From HGM04593 sp045654645 (GTDB taxonomy: Bacteria; Bacteroidota; Bacteroidia; Bacteroidales; Bacteroidaceae), in contig JAZONR010000076.1 in the NCBI GenBank assembly GCA_045654645.1, forward strand, positions 1 to 55,486: DNA of 55,486 nucleotides, read 5' to 3'. Below are positions 43,382-52,826 of the stretch, one piece after another; within the stretch, counting starts at the first letter, position 1, and each line of letters begins with the position of its first letter. The position numbers and the translations under genes were made by a program. The notes beneath the pieces were generated by a model. It had not been told where the DNA came from and did not search any database. It worked only from the letters and a program-made list of their open reading frames with translations.

Positions 43382-46300
43382 TTACTCCTTTACAAGCAAC
43401 TTGCCGGTCTTTTTGAAGCCTGCTGCATCTGTTGCCATATAGAAATATATTCCGGCACTGTAGCCCGCTGTGCTAACCTCAAAATCACTCTGTGCAACCA
43501 CGCTGCATACAACATTTCCTTTTGCATCATATACCACAAGCGAAACATCGCCGTCTAGGTCGCGCGCTGCAAAACGGAAACTCTCGCCCCCGGCAACCAC
43601 GTTGCCGCTTGTGAGCAAAAGGTCCTTACCCTGCATCGCCACATTGATTGATGTTGCATCGGGCACAGGCTTGCTTCCCTTAATCATACCCTTCACACAT
43701 TTGGTATCACTGCCCGCAGGAGTTGTAACGGTCAAAGATATATCGTATGTTTGGTCGGGGTCAATAGTCATTGTAGGATTACGCACATCCGGAGAAGTGA
43801 TTGCAAGTGGAGAGGGAGATATTTCCCAACGCCATTCCGCTCCATTCTGATTTACGATACTGTAGCTGTCGAGCTTTATTTCACGCGGATAGTTACCCTG
43901 TGTGTTGTCGCCCGAACCTGCATTGAGTATCATTGGCTGTGCGATAGGCTTGAACTGCGGGTCAATAAGTTCGCGTTCCCATATGCCATTGTTCGTAGCT
44001 AGGCGAATTACACCATCCTTGTAGAACGGCAACATACGGTTCAGATTCACCACCTTTGGCAAGCCATCGCTGATGTTTATCCATCCGTCGGTGGTATCAT
44101 CGCGGTAGAGCACACGGCCGCGTGTGGTAGTGTAAGTTTCATTCAGATAACCCTTTGTAAAGGCAATTGCATAGGCTGCATTCTTCTCGTTTCCGGTGAG
44201 GAAGAAACGACCAATACTGTGTTTCTCCACGTTCCCCTCCCAATTGGCTATTGTGAGGCCCTCATCAATCTTTTCCCAGCTCTCACCATTGTTCACAGTG
44301 CGCCAAAAACCACCCGCATTACCATCGGCAACCCATATCTCATCCTCGTTTGTGGGGTGAATAGCCAATTTATAGCAGATGCTATGAGTCATTTCATCGG
44401 GGAGATAATACTCTGTGAATGTTGCACCGGCATCGAGCGACCAATATATTCGCCCCCACGTGGAAGCCACAATCTTGTCGGGGTTCGAACGCGACACTGC
44501 TATTGCGCTTATGGGGTCATCGAATGTATATACCGAAGAGAACGATGCACCATCATCGCGTGTGCGCCAAAGGGTGTTGGCATCCACGCGGTCACTCTCC
44601 TGTACTATGTAGAAGCATTGGGCATAACGCGGGTCGAACTCGAAGTAGAAGCCGTGCTGCGATGACTCCTTGGGATAGGTCCAGTAGTCGAGGAACGGCA
44701 CGAACTCATCGCGCCAGTCATCAGGCATCAGCACATTCTCGGAATCGCTGAAGGCTATTTTACGGGGATTGGATAGGAACACATAACCGGTCGGGCGCTC
44801 CGAGCCACGCATCGAGAGTGTTACTCCGTTGTAGCGGTCAATCTGCGACATATTGCCGTTATGATTGCGGCCACCCACCATCACATCCTCGTTCCAGCCC
44901 TGGTCAAAGCCCCACATCTCCGAAGCATAGAGGCCGTTGAGCTTTGGTTGCGCATCGACAAGAAAGAAGTCATTGCTATAAATTACACCGCCGTCTGTCG
45001 ATAACCAGGTATCACCGGCTCCGTTGGTTTGGATGGACTGCATATCGCAGTGGAGGTCGAAACGGCCATAGTAACCACCTACATTCTCAATTGTCTTACC
45101 ACCGTCGGTAGAGCGATAGAGCTGTATTATACCAACAAGCAGAACCTCGGGGTCGGTAGCGGATGCTGTACACACAAGGTCGTAATATCCCTGACCACCG
45201 TCCCTATCGACAACCTCCATCTGCGATGTAGGGTCAGTAACTGTGAACGATGCACCACCGTCGATACTCTTGTAGAGCAGTGCCGGGCCGCTGAAATAGA
45301 GAGGACCCGGCTGTGATAGATGATTCCTTCGGCAAGCCCAAAGATAGACATAATCCTCGCCGCCGGGAGCTTCGCTCAAGCCAATGCGCGCACTGATGAG
45401 CGGCTGACCATCGAGAGTGAGAAGGCTCCACGTTGCACCACCATCGCTACTCTTGTACATCTTCACGGTATTCTCTTGCTCAATGGCGACATAGCAGACA
45501 TCGGGGTTCTGCACCGAGTATTTTATATCGAACACCATACCGCCGAGCATCCACTCCCACGACTTGCCGCCATCGGTCGAACGCCACAGTTGCGCCCTAT
45601 CACCGGCAAGGATTATGTTGTCATCTTTGGGGTGAAAACAGGCAGTACCGGTGCGGGCGTATGTAGCCTTTGCGGGGGTGATATTCTCCCAATTCCCGCC
45701 ACCGTCATTGCTTATCCAGAACACGCCGCCTGCGCCAACAAGCACACGGTCGGGGTTGGTGTTGCTTATATCTATTGTTGTTATCTCACCGGCCATCCAC
45801 TCGCCATCGTTGCAGGGCTGCCACGACTCGCCCTTATCAACCGAACGAAACACAAGGCCGGTCTCCGAACCGCAATAGAGCACATTGGGATTGGAGCGCG
45901 ATGCCCTCAAACGTTGGATGTTCGACTGCGCTGGAGAGAGTTTCTTATGCAAATAGTCGTATGTTATGATTGGCGAAATAACTTTCCACTCCACAGGTGC
46001 TGCAGCATTGTGCCCTGCGGCACGCTTGCGCGCACGCTCTTGACGTACCTCTTCGGCAGCATTGTCAATGTCGCTGTGATATACACTTGCCAAAGGCAAC
46101 CTGATTATGCCGTCGGCCTGAACAAAAGGCAGATAGGCTTTTTGAAAACGACGAAAGTGGTTCACCACCTGTTTTGTGTCGCGCGATTTGTAACGCGCAC
46201 CGGGGGTGTTTTTGAGATACACCTCAAAACTGTCAATCATTGCATTGTAGTCGAGCCCTTGCGGATTGGCAAGCTGTGCCATCCACACAGGCGAGCCGGC

Positions 46301-46414
46301 GGGCAGATAATTGAGTTTATACGGGGTAAAAAAAGTGTCGTTTACTGCCTGCCCCTGCGCCCTTACACAAAGGAGTGTTGATGCACAAAGCAGTGAGAGT
46401 ATTATTTTTTTCAT
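43382..46414 (-). CDS. Secreted sortilin-like (VPS10/BNR) propeller protein with PKD domain and T9SS tail, paralog 2
   Basis: 1010 residues with a signal peptide (ends TLLCVRAQG). A helical N-terminal domain about 25-130 (LPAGSPVWMAQLANPQGLDY, KQVVNHFRRFQKAYLPFVQADG) is shared with the neighbouring paralog. Two propeller halves about 150-840 carry many Asp-box-type repeats (RSVDKGESW, STDGGKSWEW, SSDGGATW, STDGGKTIE, SLDAGATF, TVNNGESWEK). A PKD-like domain lies at about 848-918 (YDISLTVTTPAGSDTK), then a T9SS type-A-like C-terminal domain (VVYDAKGNVVCSV, SAGIYFYMATDAAGFKKTGKLLVKE). No glycosidase catalytic set is recognised; such propellers often bind protein or glycan. It is the second of four tightly packed genes. 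Confidence 0.85.
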   Translation of the reverse strand: MKKIILSLLCASTLLCVRAQGQAVNDTFFTPYKLNYLPAGSPVWMAQLANPQGLDYNAMIDSFEVYLKNTPGARYKSRDTKQVVNHFRRFQKAYLPFVQADGIIRLPLASVYHSDIDNAAEEVRQERARKRAAGHNAAAPVEWKVISPIITYDYLHKKLSPAQSNIQRLRASRSNPNVLYCGSETGLVFRSVDKGESWQPCNDGEWMAGEITTIDISNTNPDRVLVGAGGVFWISNDGGGNWENITPAKATYARTGTACFHPKDDNIILAGDRAQLWRSTDGGKSWEWMLGGMVFDIKYSVQNPDVCYVAIEQENTVKMYKSSDGGATWSLLTLDGQPLISARIGLSEAPGGEDYVYLWACRRNHLSQPGPLYFSGPALLYKSIDGGASFTVTDPTSQMEVVDRDGGQGYYDLVCTASATDPEVLLVGIIQLYRSTDGGKTIENVGGYYGRFDLHCDMQSIQTNGAGDTWLSTDGGVIYSNDFFLVDAQPKLNGLYASEMWGFDQGWNEDVMVGGRNHNGNMSQIDRYNGVTLSMRGSERPTGYVFLSNPRKIAFSDSENVLMPDDWRDEFVPFLDYWTYPKESSQHGFYFEFDPRYAQCFYIVQESDRVDANTLWRTRDDGASFSSVYTFDDPISAIAVSRSNPDKIVASTWGRIYWSLDAGATFTEYYLPDEMTHSICYKLAIHPTNEDEIWVADGNAGGFWRTVNNGESWEKIDEGLTIANWEGNVEKHSIGRFFLTGNEKNAAYAIAFTKGYLNETYTTTRGRVLYRDDTTDGWINISDGLPKVVNLNRMLPFYKDGVIRLATNNGIWERELIDPQFKPIAQPMILNAGSGDNTQGNYPREIKLDSYSIVNQNGAEWRWEISPSPLAITSPDVRNPTMTIDPDQTYDISLTVTTPAGSDTKCVKGMIKGSKPVPDATSINVAMQGKDLLLTSGNVVAGGESFRFAARDLDGDVSLVVYDAKGNVVCSVVAQSDFEVSTAGYSAGIYFYMATDAAGFKKTGKLLVKE

Positions 46415-46419
46415 AGCTG

Positions 46420-49400
46420 TTATCTTATTATAAATTGTCCAAAGAATTTCTGTTCAGCACTCCTTATCGAGTATATATAGACACCGGGGGCAAGGTCATT
46501 GACAGCAACCGGCACACGCTCTGCACCGGCCGTAATATGCACGCTGTGCAGCAGATTGCCTTTCATCCCATTCACGGTAAGACGGGCATCACCGCAAAGC
46601 CCGGAGGCAAGCACCACAAGCGGTTCGCCTGCATCGAGTATACTCTTTTCAATACCCACTTCGCTCACCTTTGCTTCATCGATGGATGTCGCGTCATCGA
46701 TGGTTATCATATTCTTTATTGTGCGCAATGATGTGCCAGCCGAGGTTGTAACAGCCAATGTTACATCATAGCTGCCGGGGTTACCGAATACCACTATCGG
46801 GTTACGCGCCGTTGCATCGCTCACATACTGCGGCTGTGGCGAGAAGCTCCATTGCCAACGGGTATTTTCATCCTGGCGTACAATGCTGTAGCTGTCGAAC
46901 TGCACTCTCTTCAGCGGATTTGCAGTGATGTTTCCACTACCGAGATTCAATGCCATAGGCTGTGGTACTGCGATAAAATCCTGATGATAGAGCGGTGCCT
47001 CCCACAAACCCTGGTCGGTTGCCATACGCAGCACACCGCCTTTATAGAAAGGCACAACCTTTGAAATGCGTGCACCGGGGTTCAGGCCGCTCGAATAGTC
47101 GATAAACCCGTTCATTGTATTGTCGCGGAAGTAGACACCGGCACCGTCATAGCTTGTAACATATGTGCTGTTATACTCATCTCCCACAAGAATTATCTGA
47201 TGCACCCGTTTATCGGCAATATTCGCAAGGTCATAGGCACTCCAGCTCATACCGCCATCGAAACTCTCGCTCACAGCGCCATAACGGTCGTTGCATATCA
47301 CAAGTAGGTGATTCTCATCGTTAGGATCAACGACAACCTTTGTATAGTGTATGTAGTCGTCGGTAATGGGGAAAGGCTGCGCACACTCATAAAATGTCAA
47401 GCCACCATCATCGGAGCGCCACACATTCCAACAGCCCGAGATGTAAACCCTGTCGGGATTGGAACGCGCAAACTCGTAACTATAGAAATCCTCGCCCTCG
47501 CTGTCGAACACTTTTTGGAACGAAGCGCCCTCATCATACGACAGGTATCCGCCCCAGGTATCTGTCATATCCTGCAGGAACACCTTCAAGGCGTAACGCG
47601 GGTCTGTAGCTATCTCACCGTTTATGCGCAGTGCCTCATATGGTTTCTTGTCATAGAACCAAGTCCACACATCCGACTCAATCGCACCATCCATTTCGCG
47701 TGGCATTATGCGTGTCGAAGCATCTGTGAAATAGACTTTCCAGGGGTTGCTCTTCATCACATAGCCCGTGGCAATCTCCACACCGCCAACGTGTATCGAG
47801 TTGCCCTCGCCATAACTTGCTGCGTGTACCACGTCGCCGTTATGCCAACGTCCAGCCGCCATCACATCCTCGTTCCAACCAACGCCCAAGCCCTGGTAGT
47901 CCGATGCATATATTCCGTCATATCTATCCTCGCCTTTTGTCTCGAAAAAGTCGCGCGAATACTTTATTCCGCCATCGTTGCATATCCAAGTATCGCCACA
48001 GGGGTGAATGGCAATATCCTGAATATCGCAGTGCATCCAGTCATTGCGCTGATAACCGCCGATGGAATGGTTGCGATAATTTGCAACACCCTCCTGTGTC
48101 GAGCGATAAAGCGAAGTGAGACCAAAGAGCACATATGCGGGATTCTGCGCCGAAGCACCAATCATCATATCAAAGAAGCCCTGTCCACCGGCGGAGTCCA
48201 TAATGGGAGAGAATGTAATGTCATAGAATTTGCCACCCTTGTCGGTCTGGTTTTCCCAAGTCACACCGGCATCCTTTGAGACGAGGACATATGGCGTTCC
48301 CTTGCCGCCTTGAGGCCCGGCATCGTAGCCCCACGAGTCGCAGGTTACAAGTGCATAGACATAATCCCCGCCACCTGGTGCCTCGCTCACTGCCAAACGG
48401 CCGCAAATCATCATATCTACAGGCAGCTCCATCTGTTGCCAACTCATTCCGGCATTGTCCGACATATATATTCCAGCCCATGGGCCCGACTCCCTGCGCA
48501 CAAGATATATCCTGTTCGGGTTACCGGGTTGAAGTTCGTGATCGAAGCATATTCCGCGCAGGGTACACGAGAAATTGGCACCACCATCGGATGAAATGAA
48601 GAAACCGGCTGCCGAATTGCCCTCCTGCTTGCTACCCACAGATGCTGTAATGTAATCGGTGTTTGCCGGGTCGATTTTTATCGAATTAACGCGGTTGCTG
48701 ATGCCGCCGCAACGGTTCCAGGTTTCACCGCCGTCGGTAGTTTTCCAGAGCCAAGGACCACCACCGACATAAACAGTATTCTTGTCTGTGGGATGCACAG
48801 TAATGCTGAATATGGAACCGCCGAAATTGTGCTGCGGTGCACAGGGATACCAGTTTATTCCGTGGTCGGTTGTCTTGAACACAACACCCGACTCTGTTCC
48901 GCAATAGAGCGTTGCGCTGTCGCTTAGTGCAACGGCAATACGGAACACACATACTTGCGAATCTTTGCGTTTCAACTCACCGTTCTCGTTTGAATATGTG
49001 CGATTAGGGCCTATATTGCGCCAAATAGGTTCAGGGCCGGCACTCCTTGATGCCGCAGCCTTGCGGTTCATTGAATCGACCTGTGCTGCATACTGCTCCA
49101 CCGTTGGCAATGCAATGCTGCCATCGGGAGCAACATAGTCGCGATAGGCAGCCATCCAACGGCGGTAATAGTTCACCACTTGTTTGTTATCGACAGTGCG
49201 CACACGCACATCATCATCGAGTGCACGCCACTCATTGTACAGCCGCTGCATCTCCTTGAAATTCACGCCCAACGGGTCGGCCGCAATGCGCTGCATCCAC
49301 CTTGGTGCTCCAAGTGGCAATGCCTCAACAAAATATGGGTCATATCTCAAGTGTTTCACGGCTGTGGTATCTGCATCAGCCACGTTCATAGCTACAGCAT

Positions 49401-49461
49401 TTCCACAAAACACCGAAGTGAATAGAAACGCTGCAAGTAATCTCCTTAGTTGTTTTTTCAT
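46420..49461 (-). CDS. Secreted sortilin-like (VPS10/BNR) propeller protein with PKD domain and T9SS tail, paralog 1
   Basis: 1013 residues with a signal peptide (ends VFCGNAVA). The architecture matches the next gene: helical N-terminus about 30-130 (LPLGAPRWMQRIAADPLGVNF, KQVVNYYRRWMAAYRDYVAPDG), Asp-box propellers about 150-850 (KTTDHGINWYP, KTTDGGETWNR, SSDGGANF, SKDAGVTWE, RSDDGGLTFYE, SFDGGMSWSAYD), PKD-like about 853-924, and a T9SS type-A-like tail from about 930 (LTVNGMKGNLLHS, LAPGVYIYSIRSAEQKFFGQFIIR). The shared PKD-DATSI junction points to tandem duplication followed by strong divergence. It leads the operon; the next gene starts 5 bases after its stop. Ligand unknown. Confidence 0.85.
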   Translation of the reverse strand: MKKQLRRLLAAFLFTSVFCGNAVAMNVADADTTAVKHLRYDPYFVEALPLGAPRWMQRIAADPLGVNFKEMQRLYNEWRALDDDVRVRTVDNKQVVNYYRRWMAAYRDYVAPDGSIALPTVEQYAAQVDSMNRKAAASRSAGPEPIWRNIGPNRTYSNENGELKRKDSQVCVFRIAVALSDSATLYCGTESGVVFKTTDHGINWYPCAPQHNFGGSIFSITVHPTDKNTVYVGGGPWLWKTTDGGETWNRCGGISNRVNSIKIDPANTDYITASVGSKQEGNSAAGFFISSDGGANFSCTLRGICFDHELQPGNPNRIYLVRRESGPWAGIYMSDNAGMSWQQMELPVDMMICGRLAVSEAPGGGDYVYALVTCDSWGYDAGPQGGKGTPYVLVSKDAGVTWENQTDKGGKFYDITFSPIMDSAGGQGFFDMMIGASAQNPAYVLFGLTSLYRSTQEGVANYRNHSIGGYQRNDWMHCDIQDIAIHPCGDTWICNDGGIKYSRDFFETKGEDRYDGIYASDYQGLGVGWNEDVMAAGRWHNGDVVHAASYGEGNSIHVGGVEIATGYVMKSNPWKVYFTDASTRIMPREMDGAIESDVWTWFYDKKPYEALRINGEIATDPRYALKVFLQDMTDTWGGYLSYDEGASFQKVFDSEGEDFYSYEFARSNPDRVYISGCWNVWRSDDGGLTFYECAQPFPITDDYIHYTKVVVDPNDENHLLVICNDRYGAVSESFDGGMSWSAYDLANIADKRVHQIILVGDEYNSTYVTSYDGAGVYFRDNTMNGFIDYSSGLNPGARISKVVPFYKGGVLRMATDQGLWEAPLYHQDFIAVPQPMALNLGSGNITANPLKRVQFDSYSIVRQDENTRWQWSFSPQPQYVSDATARNPIVVFGNPGSYDVTLAVTTSAGTSLRTIKNMITIDDATSIDEAKVSEVGIEKSILDAGEPLVVLASGLCGDARLTVNGMKGNLLHSVHITAGAERVPVAVNDLAPGVYIYSIRSAEQKFFGQFIIR

Positions 49462-49523
49462 CTATCTTTTGGTTTCGTTTTCAGTTTTTCGAGGTCAATT
49501 TTAACAATTAGTACCAACATTTC

Positions 49524-49557
49524 GCAAATAATATAGATAAATTATGTTAATTAGGCC
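49524..49557 (-). promoter_or_regulatory. Candidate promoter of the propeller-receptor operon
   Basis: Minus strand: TTGG (49557-49554), about 20 bases, TATATTATTTGC (about 49535-49524). The -7 box resembles TAnnTTTGC with one extra base. The leader would be about 57 bases. Confidence 0.4.
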
Positions 49558-49635
49558 AATTTTGTGCAAATGATTTCAATTTTATAATGAAAACAGCTAT
49601 CCACATAACAACCATAAATAGCAAACCACCCTGTC

Positions 49636-49820
49636 ATTTCTCGCTCGTTTGTTTGAAATTAGCCTAAAGGCTGATATACAACTGCACTCGCTGTGAAAAA
49701 TAATCAAGTAAACTTGTTATTTCTCGCTCGTTTGTTTGAAATTAGCCTAAAGGCTGATATACAACTGCACTCGCTGTGAAAAATAATCAAGTAAACTTGT
49801 TATTTCTCGCTCGTTTGTTT
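49636..49820. repeat. 83-bp tandem repeat upstream of the 5'-nucleotidase gene
   Basis: Two complete identical copies (49636-49718 and 49719-49801) and a third limited to its first 19 bases (49802-49820). Each starts ATTTCTCGCTCGTTTGTTTG and includes a small dyad AGCCTAAAGGCT. The third copy breaks off exactly where the -7 box of the downstream promoter begins. Too few copies and no spacers, so not CRISPR. Confidence 0.92.
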
Positions 49821-49829
49821 GTATATTCG
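49797..49829 (+). promoter_or_regulatory. Candidate promoter of the 5'-nucleotidase operon
   Basis: TATATTCG (49822-49829) resembles TAnnTTTG; TTG (49797-49799) at the end of repeat copy 2 lies 22 bases upstream. The start would fall near 49836, which argues for the ATG at 49876 over upstream in-frame ATGs. Confidence 0.45.
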
Positions 49830-49875
49830 CAAAATGAATACATACACCCTGAAAATGGGAAAGCCTGTAACTACT

Positions 49876-51513
49876 ATGAAGATTAAGGATTTATTAAAAG
49901 CATTTTTCTTTGTTATTTCATTGCTATTCATTGCTTGTAGCGAAGAGAACGGAGAGAACACGACACCGAATCCACCCGCCAAGTCCATTGTAATTCTTTA
50001 CGAAAACGATGTCCACTGCGCTGTCGATGGATACCCTATTCTTGTTTCTATGCGAAAGGAGTGCCAATCTGCCACAAAATATGTCTCAACGGTTTCCTGT
50101 GGCGATTTTGCAAGCGGTGGCGTTGTAGGAGCCATTTCCAAAGGTGAGCAGATTGCAAGGATAATGAATTATGTGGGTTATGATGCTGTTGTTCTGGGTA
50201 ACCACGAACTTGATTATGGAATACCGCAGATGTTCAATATAACAGACTCTTTGGATGCTCCGGTGCTGTGTGCAAACTTCAAGAATGTGCAGACAGAGGA
50301 GTTCCCATACCCGGCCTATCACATTGTAAGTTATGGCGACACTGATATTGCCTACATAGGTTTTACAACCACCACAAGTGGAACAGCGAAAAGCCTGAAC
50401 GATGAACAGGGCAACACGCTTTACAGTTTTATGCGAGAGGATTTCTATCTCAACGCCCAGCATTTCATTGACAAGGCACGCAATGATGGAGCCGACTATA
50501 TCATTGCCCTGTCGCATTTGGGAGACAGCCAGAACGATGGTATGCACCCAAGTTCAATAGACCTGATAGCCAACACTACCGGATTGGACGCCGTAATAGA
50601 CGGACACGACCACCACATCATTGAAGAGCTGTTCATCAATGACAAAGAGGGCAAGCCGGTGCTACTCACCTCTTCGGGCACCAATTTCCAATATATTGGC
50701 AAGCTCACTATTGACACCAATGGAGGAATGCACTCGGCACTTGTAAGCACAAGCGACAGTGGCATTACCCCCGACAACGAGACAGAGCTGTTTGTAAACC
50801 GCGTAAAGGAAGAGGTAGAAGGAGCCGGTAATTTTGTCATTGGACACAGCAATGTGGACCTGACAATATATGATGAGAATGGAAAACGCATTGTGCGCAA
50901 ACAGGAAACAAACATCGGTAATTTCTGCGCCGATGCCTTCCGCTTTTTCACCGACGCCGACATTGCACTGGTAAATGGAGGTGGAATACGTAAGGATATA
51001 AAGAAGGGAGAAGTGCTTTTCAATGACCTGTATAATGTTATGCCGTTCGGTGATATGATAGCAACAGGCAGCCTCACCGGACAGCAGTTGCTCGACGCAT
51101 TGGAATTTGCGGTGTCGTTCCTGCCAAACGAAGCAGGTGTCTTTATGCAGGTAAGCGGCTTGCGTTTCAAGATAAACCCCAACATTCCATCCCCTGCTGT
51201 TATAGACAACGAGACCGAGATGTTCTCACACATTGAAGATGGAGAACGCCGCGTGCAGGATGTTGAAATTCTGGACAAAGAGAGTGGAGAATACAAAGAT
51301 GTTAAGCTCTCACGCATATATACAATGGCAACACTTGACTATCTGATTCTTGAATTAGGTGGTTCCGGCATATTCAAGGATGTAGAGCCCGACCCCACAT
51401 ATTGGGGTGCAGAGATAGAGATTCTGCGAAGCTTCCTTGAAAACAATTTAGGCGGCACAATAGGCTCAGAGTACTGCAAGCCGCAGGGCCGCATCATCTA
51501 CACCAATATGTAA
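49876..51513 (+). CDS. 5'-nucleotidase / 2',3'-cyclic phosphodiesterase lipoprotein (UshA-like)
   Basis: 545 residues from the ATG at 49876, which gives a clean lipoprotein signal (MKIKDLLKAFFFVISLLFIAC, lipid on Cys21). N-terminal metallophosphatase: ENDVHC (Asp45, His47), CGDF (Asp77), GNHELDYG (Asn109-His110-Glu111), and DGHDHH. The C-terminal 5'-nucleotidase domain (about 330-545) binds the nucleotide (FCADAFRFFTDADIALVNGGGIRKDI, LFNDLYNVMPFGDM). It strips phosphate from extracellular or periplasmic nucleotides for salvage. It is the first of three plus-strand genes; L-serine dehydratase follows 43 bases later. Confidence 0.93.
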   Translation: MKIKDLLKAFFFVISLLFIACSEENGENTTPNPPAKSIVILYENDVHCAVDGYPILVSMRKECQSATKYVSTVSCGDFASGGVVGAISKGEQIARIMNYVGYDAVVLGNHELDYGIPQMFNITDSLDAPVLCANFKNVQTEEFPYPAYHIVSYGDTDIAYIGFTTTTSGTAKSLNDEQGNTLYSFMREDFYLNAQHFIDKARNDGADYIIALSHLGDSQNDGMHPSSIDLIANTTGLDAVIDGHDHHIIEELFINDKEGKPVLLTSSGTNFQYIGKLTIDTNGGMHSALVSTSDSGITPDNETELFVNRVKEEVEGAGNFVIGHSNVDLTIYDENGKRIVRKQETNIGNFCADAFRFFTDADIALVNGGGIRKDIKKGEVLFNDLYNVMPFGDMIATGSLTGQQLLDALEFAVSFLPNEAGVFMQVSGLRFKINPNIPSPAVIDNETEMFSHIEDGERRVQDVEILDKESGEYKDVKLSRIYTMATLDYLILELGGSGIFKDVEPDPTYWGAEIEILRSFLENNLGGTIGSEYCKPQGRIIYTNM

Positions 51514-51556
51514 ACAGGCAACACAATACCTTGCACAATAAACTTTAACAAATTAT

Positions 51557-52822
51557 ATGAAATCACTCCGTTCACTTTTTAGAATCGGCCTCGGTCCTTC
51601 GAGCAGCCACACAATGGGTCCCAACTGCGCCGCAAAGATTTTTGCCCGGCGCTGCCCAAATGTGGACAGTTATCGCGTAACGCTCTATGGCAGCCTTGCC
51701 GCCACCGGCAAGGGGCATATGACAGACGTTGCAATCATAAAAGAACTTGAACCCATAGCAAAGCTCGAGCTCATTTGGGAGCCCGAGGTGTTCCTGCCCT
51801 TCCACCCCAACGGTATGCTCTATGAGGGAATAAAGGACGGCAAGGTCATTGACAGCTGGAAGATATACAGCGTGGGCGGCGGCGAGCTTGCCAATGAGGA
51901 GACAACAAAGAACGAGGAGGATATATACCCACTGACCACCATACACGAGATTATGGACTGGTGCGATGAGACAGGCTGCACTTTCTGGGAATATGTAGAG
52001 AAATACGAAGGCAAGGAGATTTGGGACTACCTTGGCGAGGTGTGGAGCACAATGAAGAGCACCATCAGACGTGGCCTTGAGAACGAAGGTGTGCTGCCCG
52101 GCGGCCTTGGCATACAACGCAAGGCACTCACCTACCTCAACAAGTCTATGTCATACAGCGCCGCGGTGAGCAGCAAGGCAAAGCTCTATGCCTATGCCCT
52201 TGCGACAAGCGAGGAGAATGCGAGTGGAAGCACCATCGTTACCACCCCCACCTGTGGCTCAAGTGGTGTGTTGCCCGCAGTGCTATATCACCTGCACACA
52301 GCCCACGACTGCTCCGATATGCGTATTCTGCGCGCCATAGCCACCGCCGGGCTCTTTGGTAACGTGGCCAAGGAGCACGCTTCAATATCGGGAGCCGATG
52401 TTGGTTGCCAGGGCGAGATTGGCGTTGCCTGTGCAATGGCGGCGGCAGCAGCCTGCCAACTGTTTGGCGGAACAATAAACCAGATTGAGTATGCCGCCGA
52501 GATGGGACTTGAGCACCACCTGGGACTCACCTGCGACCCGCTTTGCGGCCTTGTGCAGGTACCCTGCATAGAGCGCAATGCCATTGCTGCATCGCGTGCA
52601 CTCGATGCCTGCACATACTCGGCACTCTCCGACGGCAAGCACAAGATAGACTTCGACCGCATTGTACAGGTGATGAAGGAGACGGGCCACGACCTCCCTA
52701 GCCTCTATAAGGAGACATCAACCGGCGGCATTGCAAAAATCGACATCAACAACCGTCGCGGCTTCCGCAAGATTCTCGACACACTGCACATTCACAAGAA
52801 CAACGATAACACAAAAGGATAA
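51557..52822 (+). CDS. sdaA: L-serine ammonia-lyase (iron-sulfur, single-chain)
   Basis: 421 residues. The N-terminal beta domain begins SLFRIGLGPSSSHTMGP; the alpha domain carries the iron-sulfur cysteines in TPTCGSSGVLPAV and LTCDPLCGLVQVPCIERNA. The enzyme deaminates L-serine to pyruvate and ammonia with a [4Fe-4S] cluster, in the cytoplasm. It lies 43 bases after the nucleotidase gene and 4 bases before the S9 peptidase gene. With a peptidase next door, the pair suits amino-acid fermentation from peptides. Confidence 0.96.
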   Translation: MKSLRSLFRIGLGPSSSHTMGPNCAAKIFARRCPNVDSYRVTLYGSLAATGKGHMTDVAIIKELEPIAKLELIWEPEVFLPFHPNGMLYEGIKDGKVIDSWKIYSVGGGELANEETTKNEEDIYPLTTIHEIMDWCDETGCTFWEYVEKYEGKEIWDYLGEVWSTMKSTIRRGLENEGVLPGGLGIQRKALTYLNKSMSYSAAVSSKAKLYAYALATSEENASGSTIVTTPTCGSSGVLPAVLYHLHTAHDCSDMRILRAIATAGLFGNVAKEHASISGADVGCQGEIGVACAMAAAAACQLFGGTINQIEYAAEMGLEHHLGLTCDPLCGLVQVPCIERNAIAASRALDACTYSALSDGKHKIDFDRIVQVMKETGHDLPSLYKETSTGGIAKIDINNRRGFRKILDTLHIHKNNDNTKG

Positions 52823-52826
52823 ATAA

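Noticed and set aside
45320..46381. 353-codon plus-strand frame
   Set aside because: Antisense to propeller paralog 2; no family resemblance.
47308..48279. 323-codon plus-strand frame
   Set aside because: Antisense to propeller paralog 1; no family resemblance.
43382..49461. Propeller proteins as sialidases
   Set aside because: Asp boxes are present but no RIP motif and no arginine-triad context is seen; the domain pattern fits sortilin/VPS10-like binding proteins better.
49819..49875. N-terminal extension of the 5'-nucleotidase
   Set aside because: The extension overlaps the promoter and repeat stub; the start at 49876 gives a proper lipoprotein signal.
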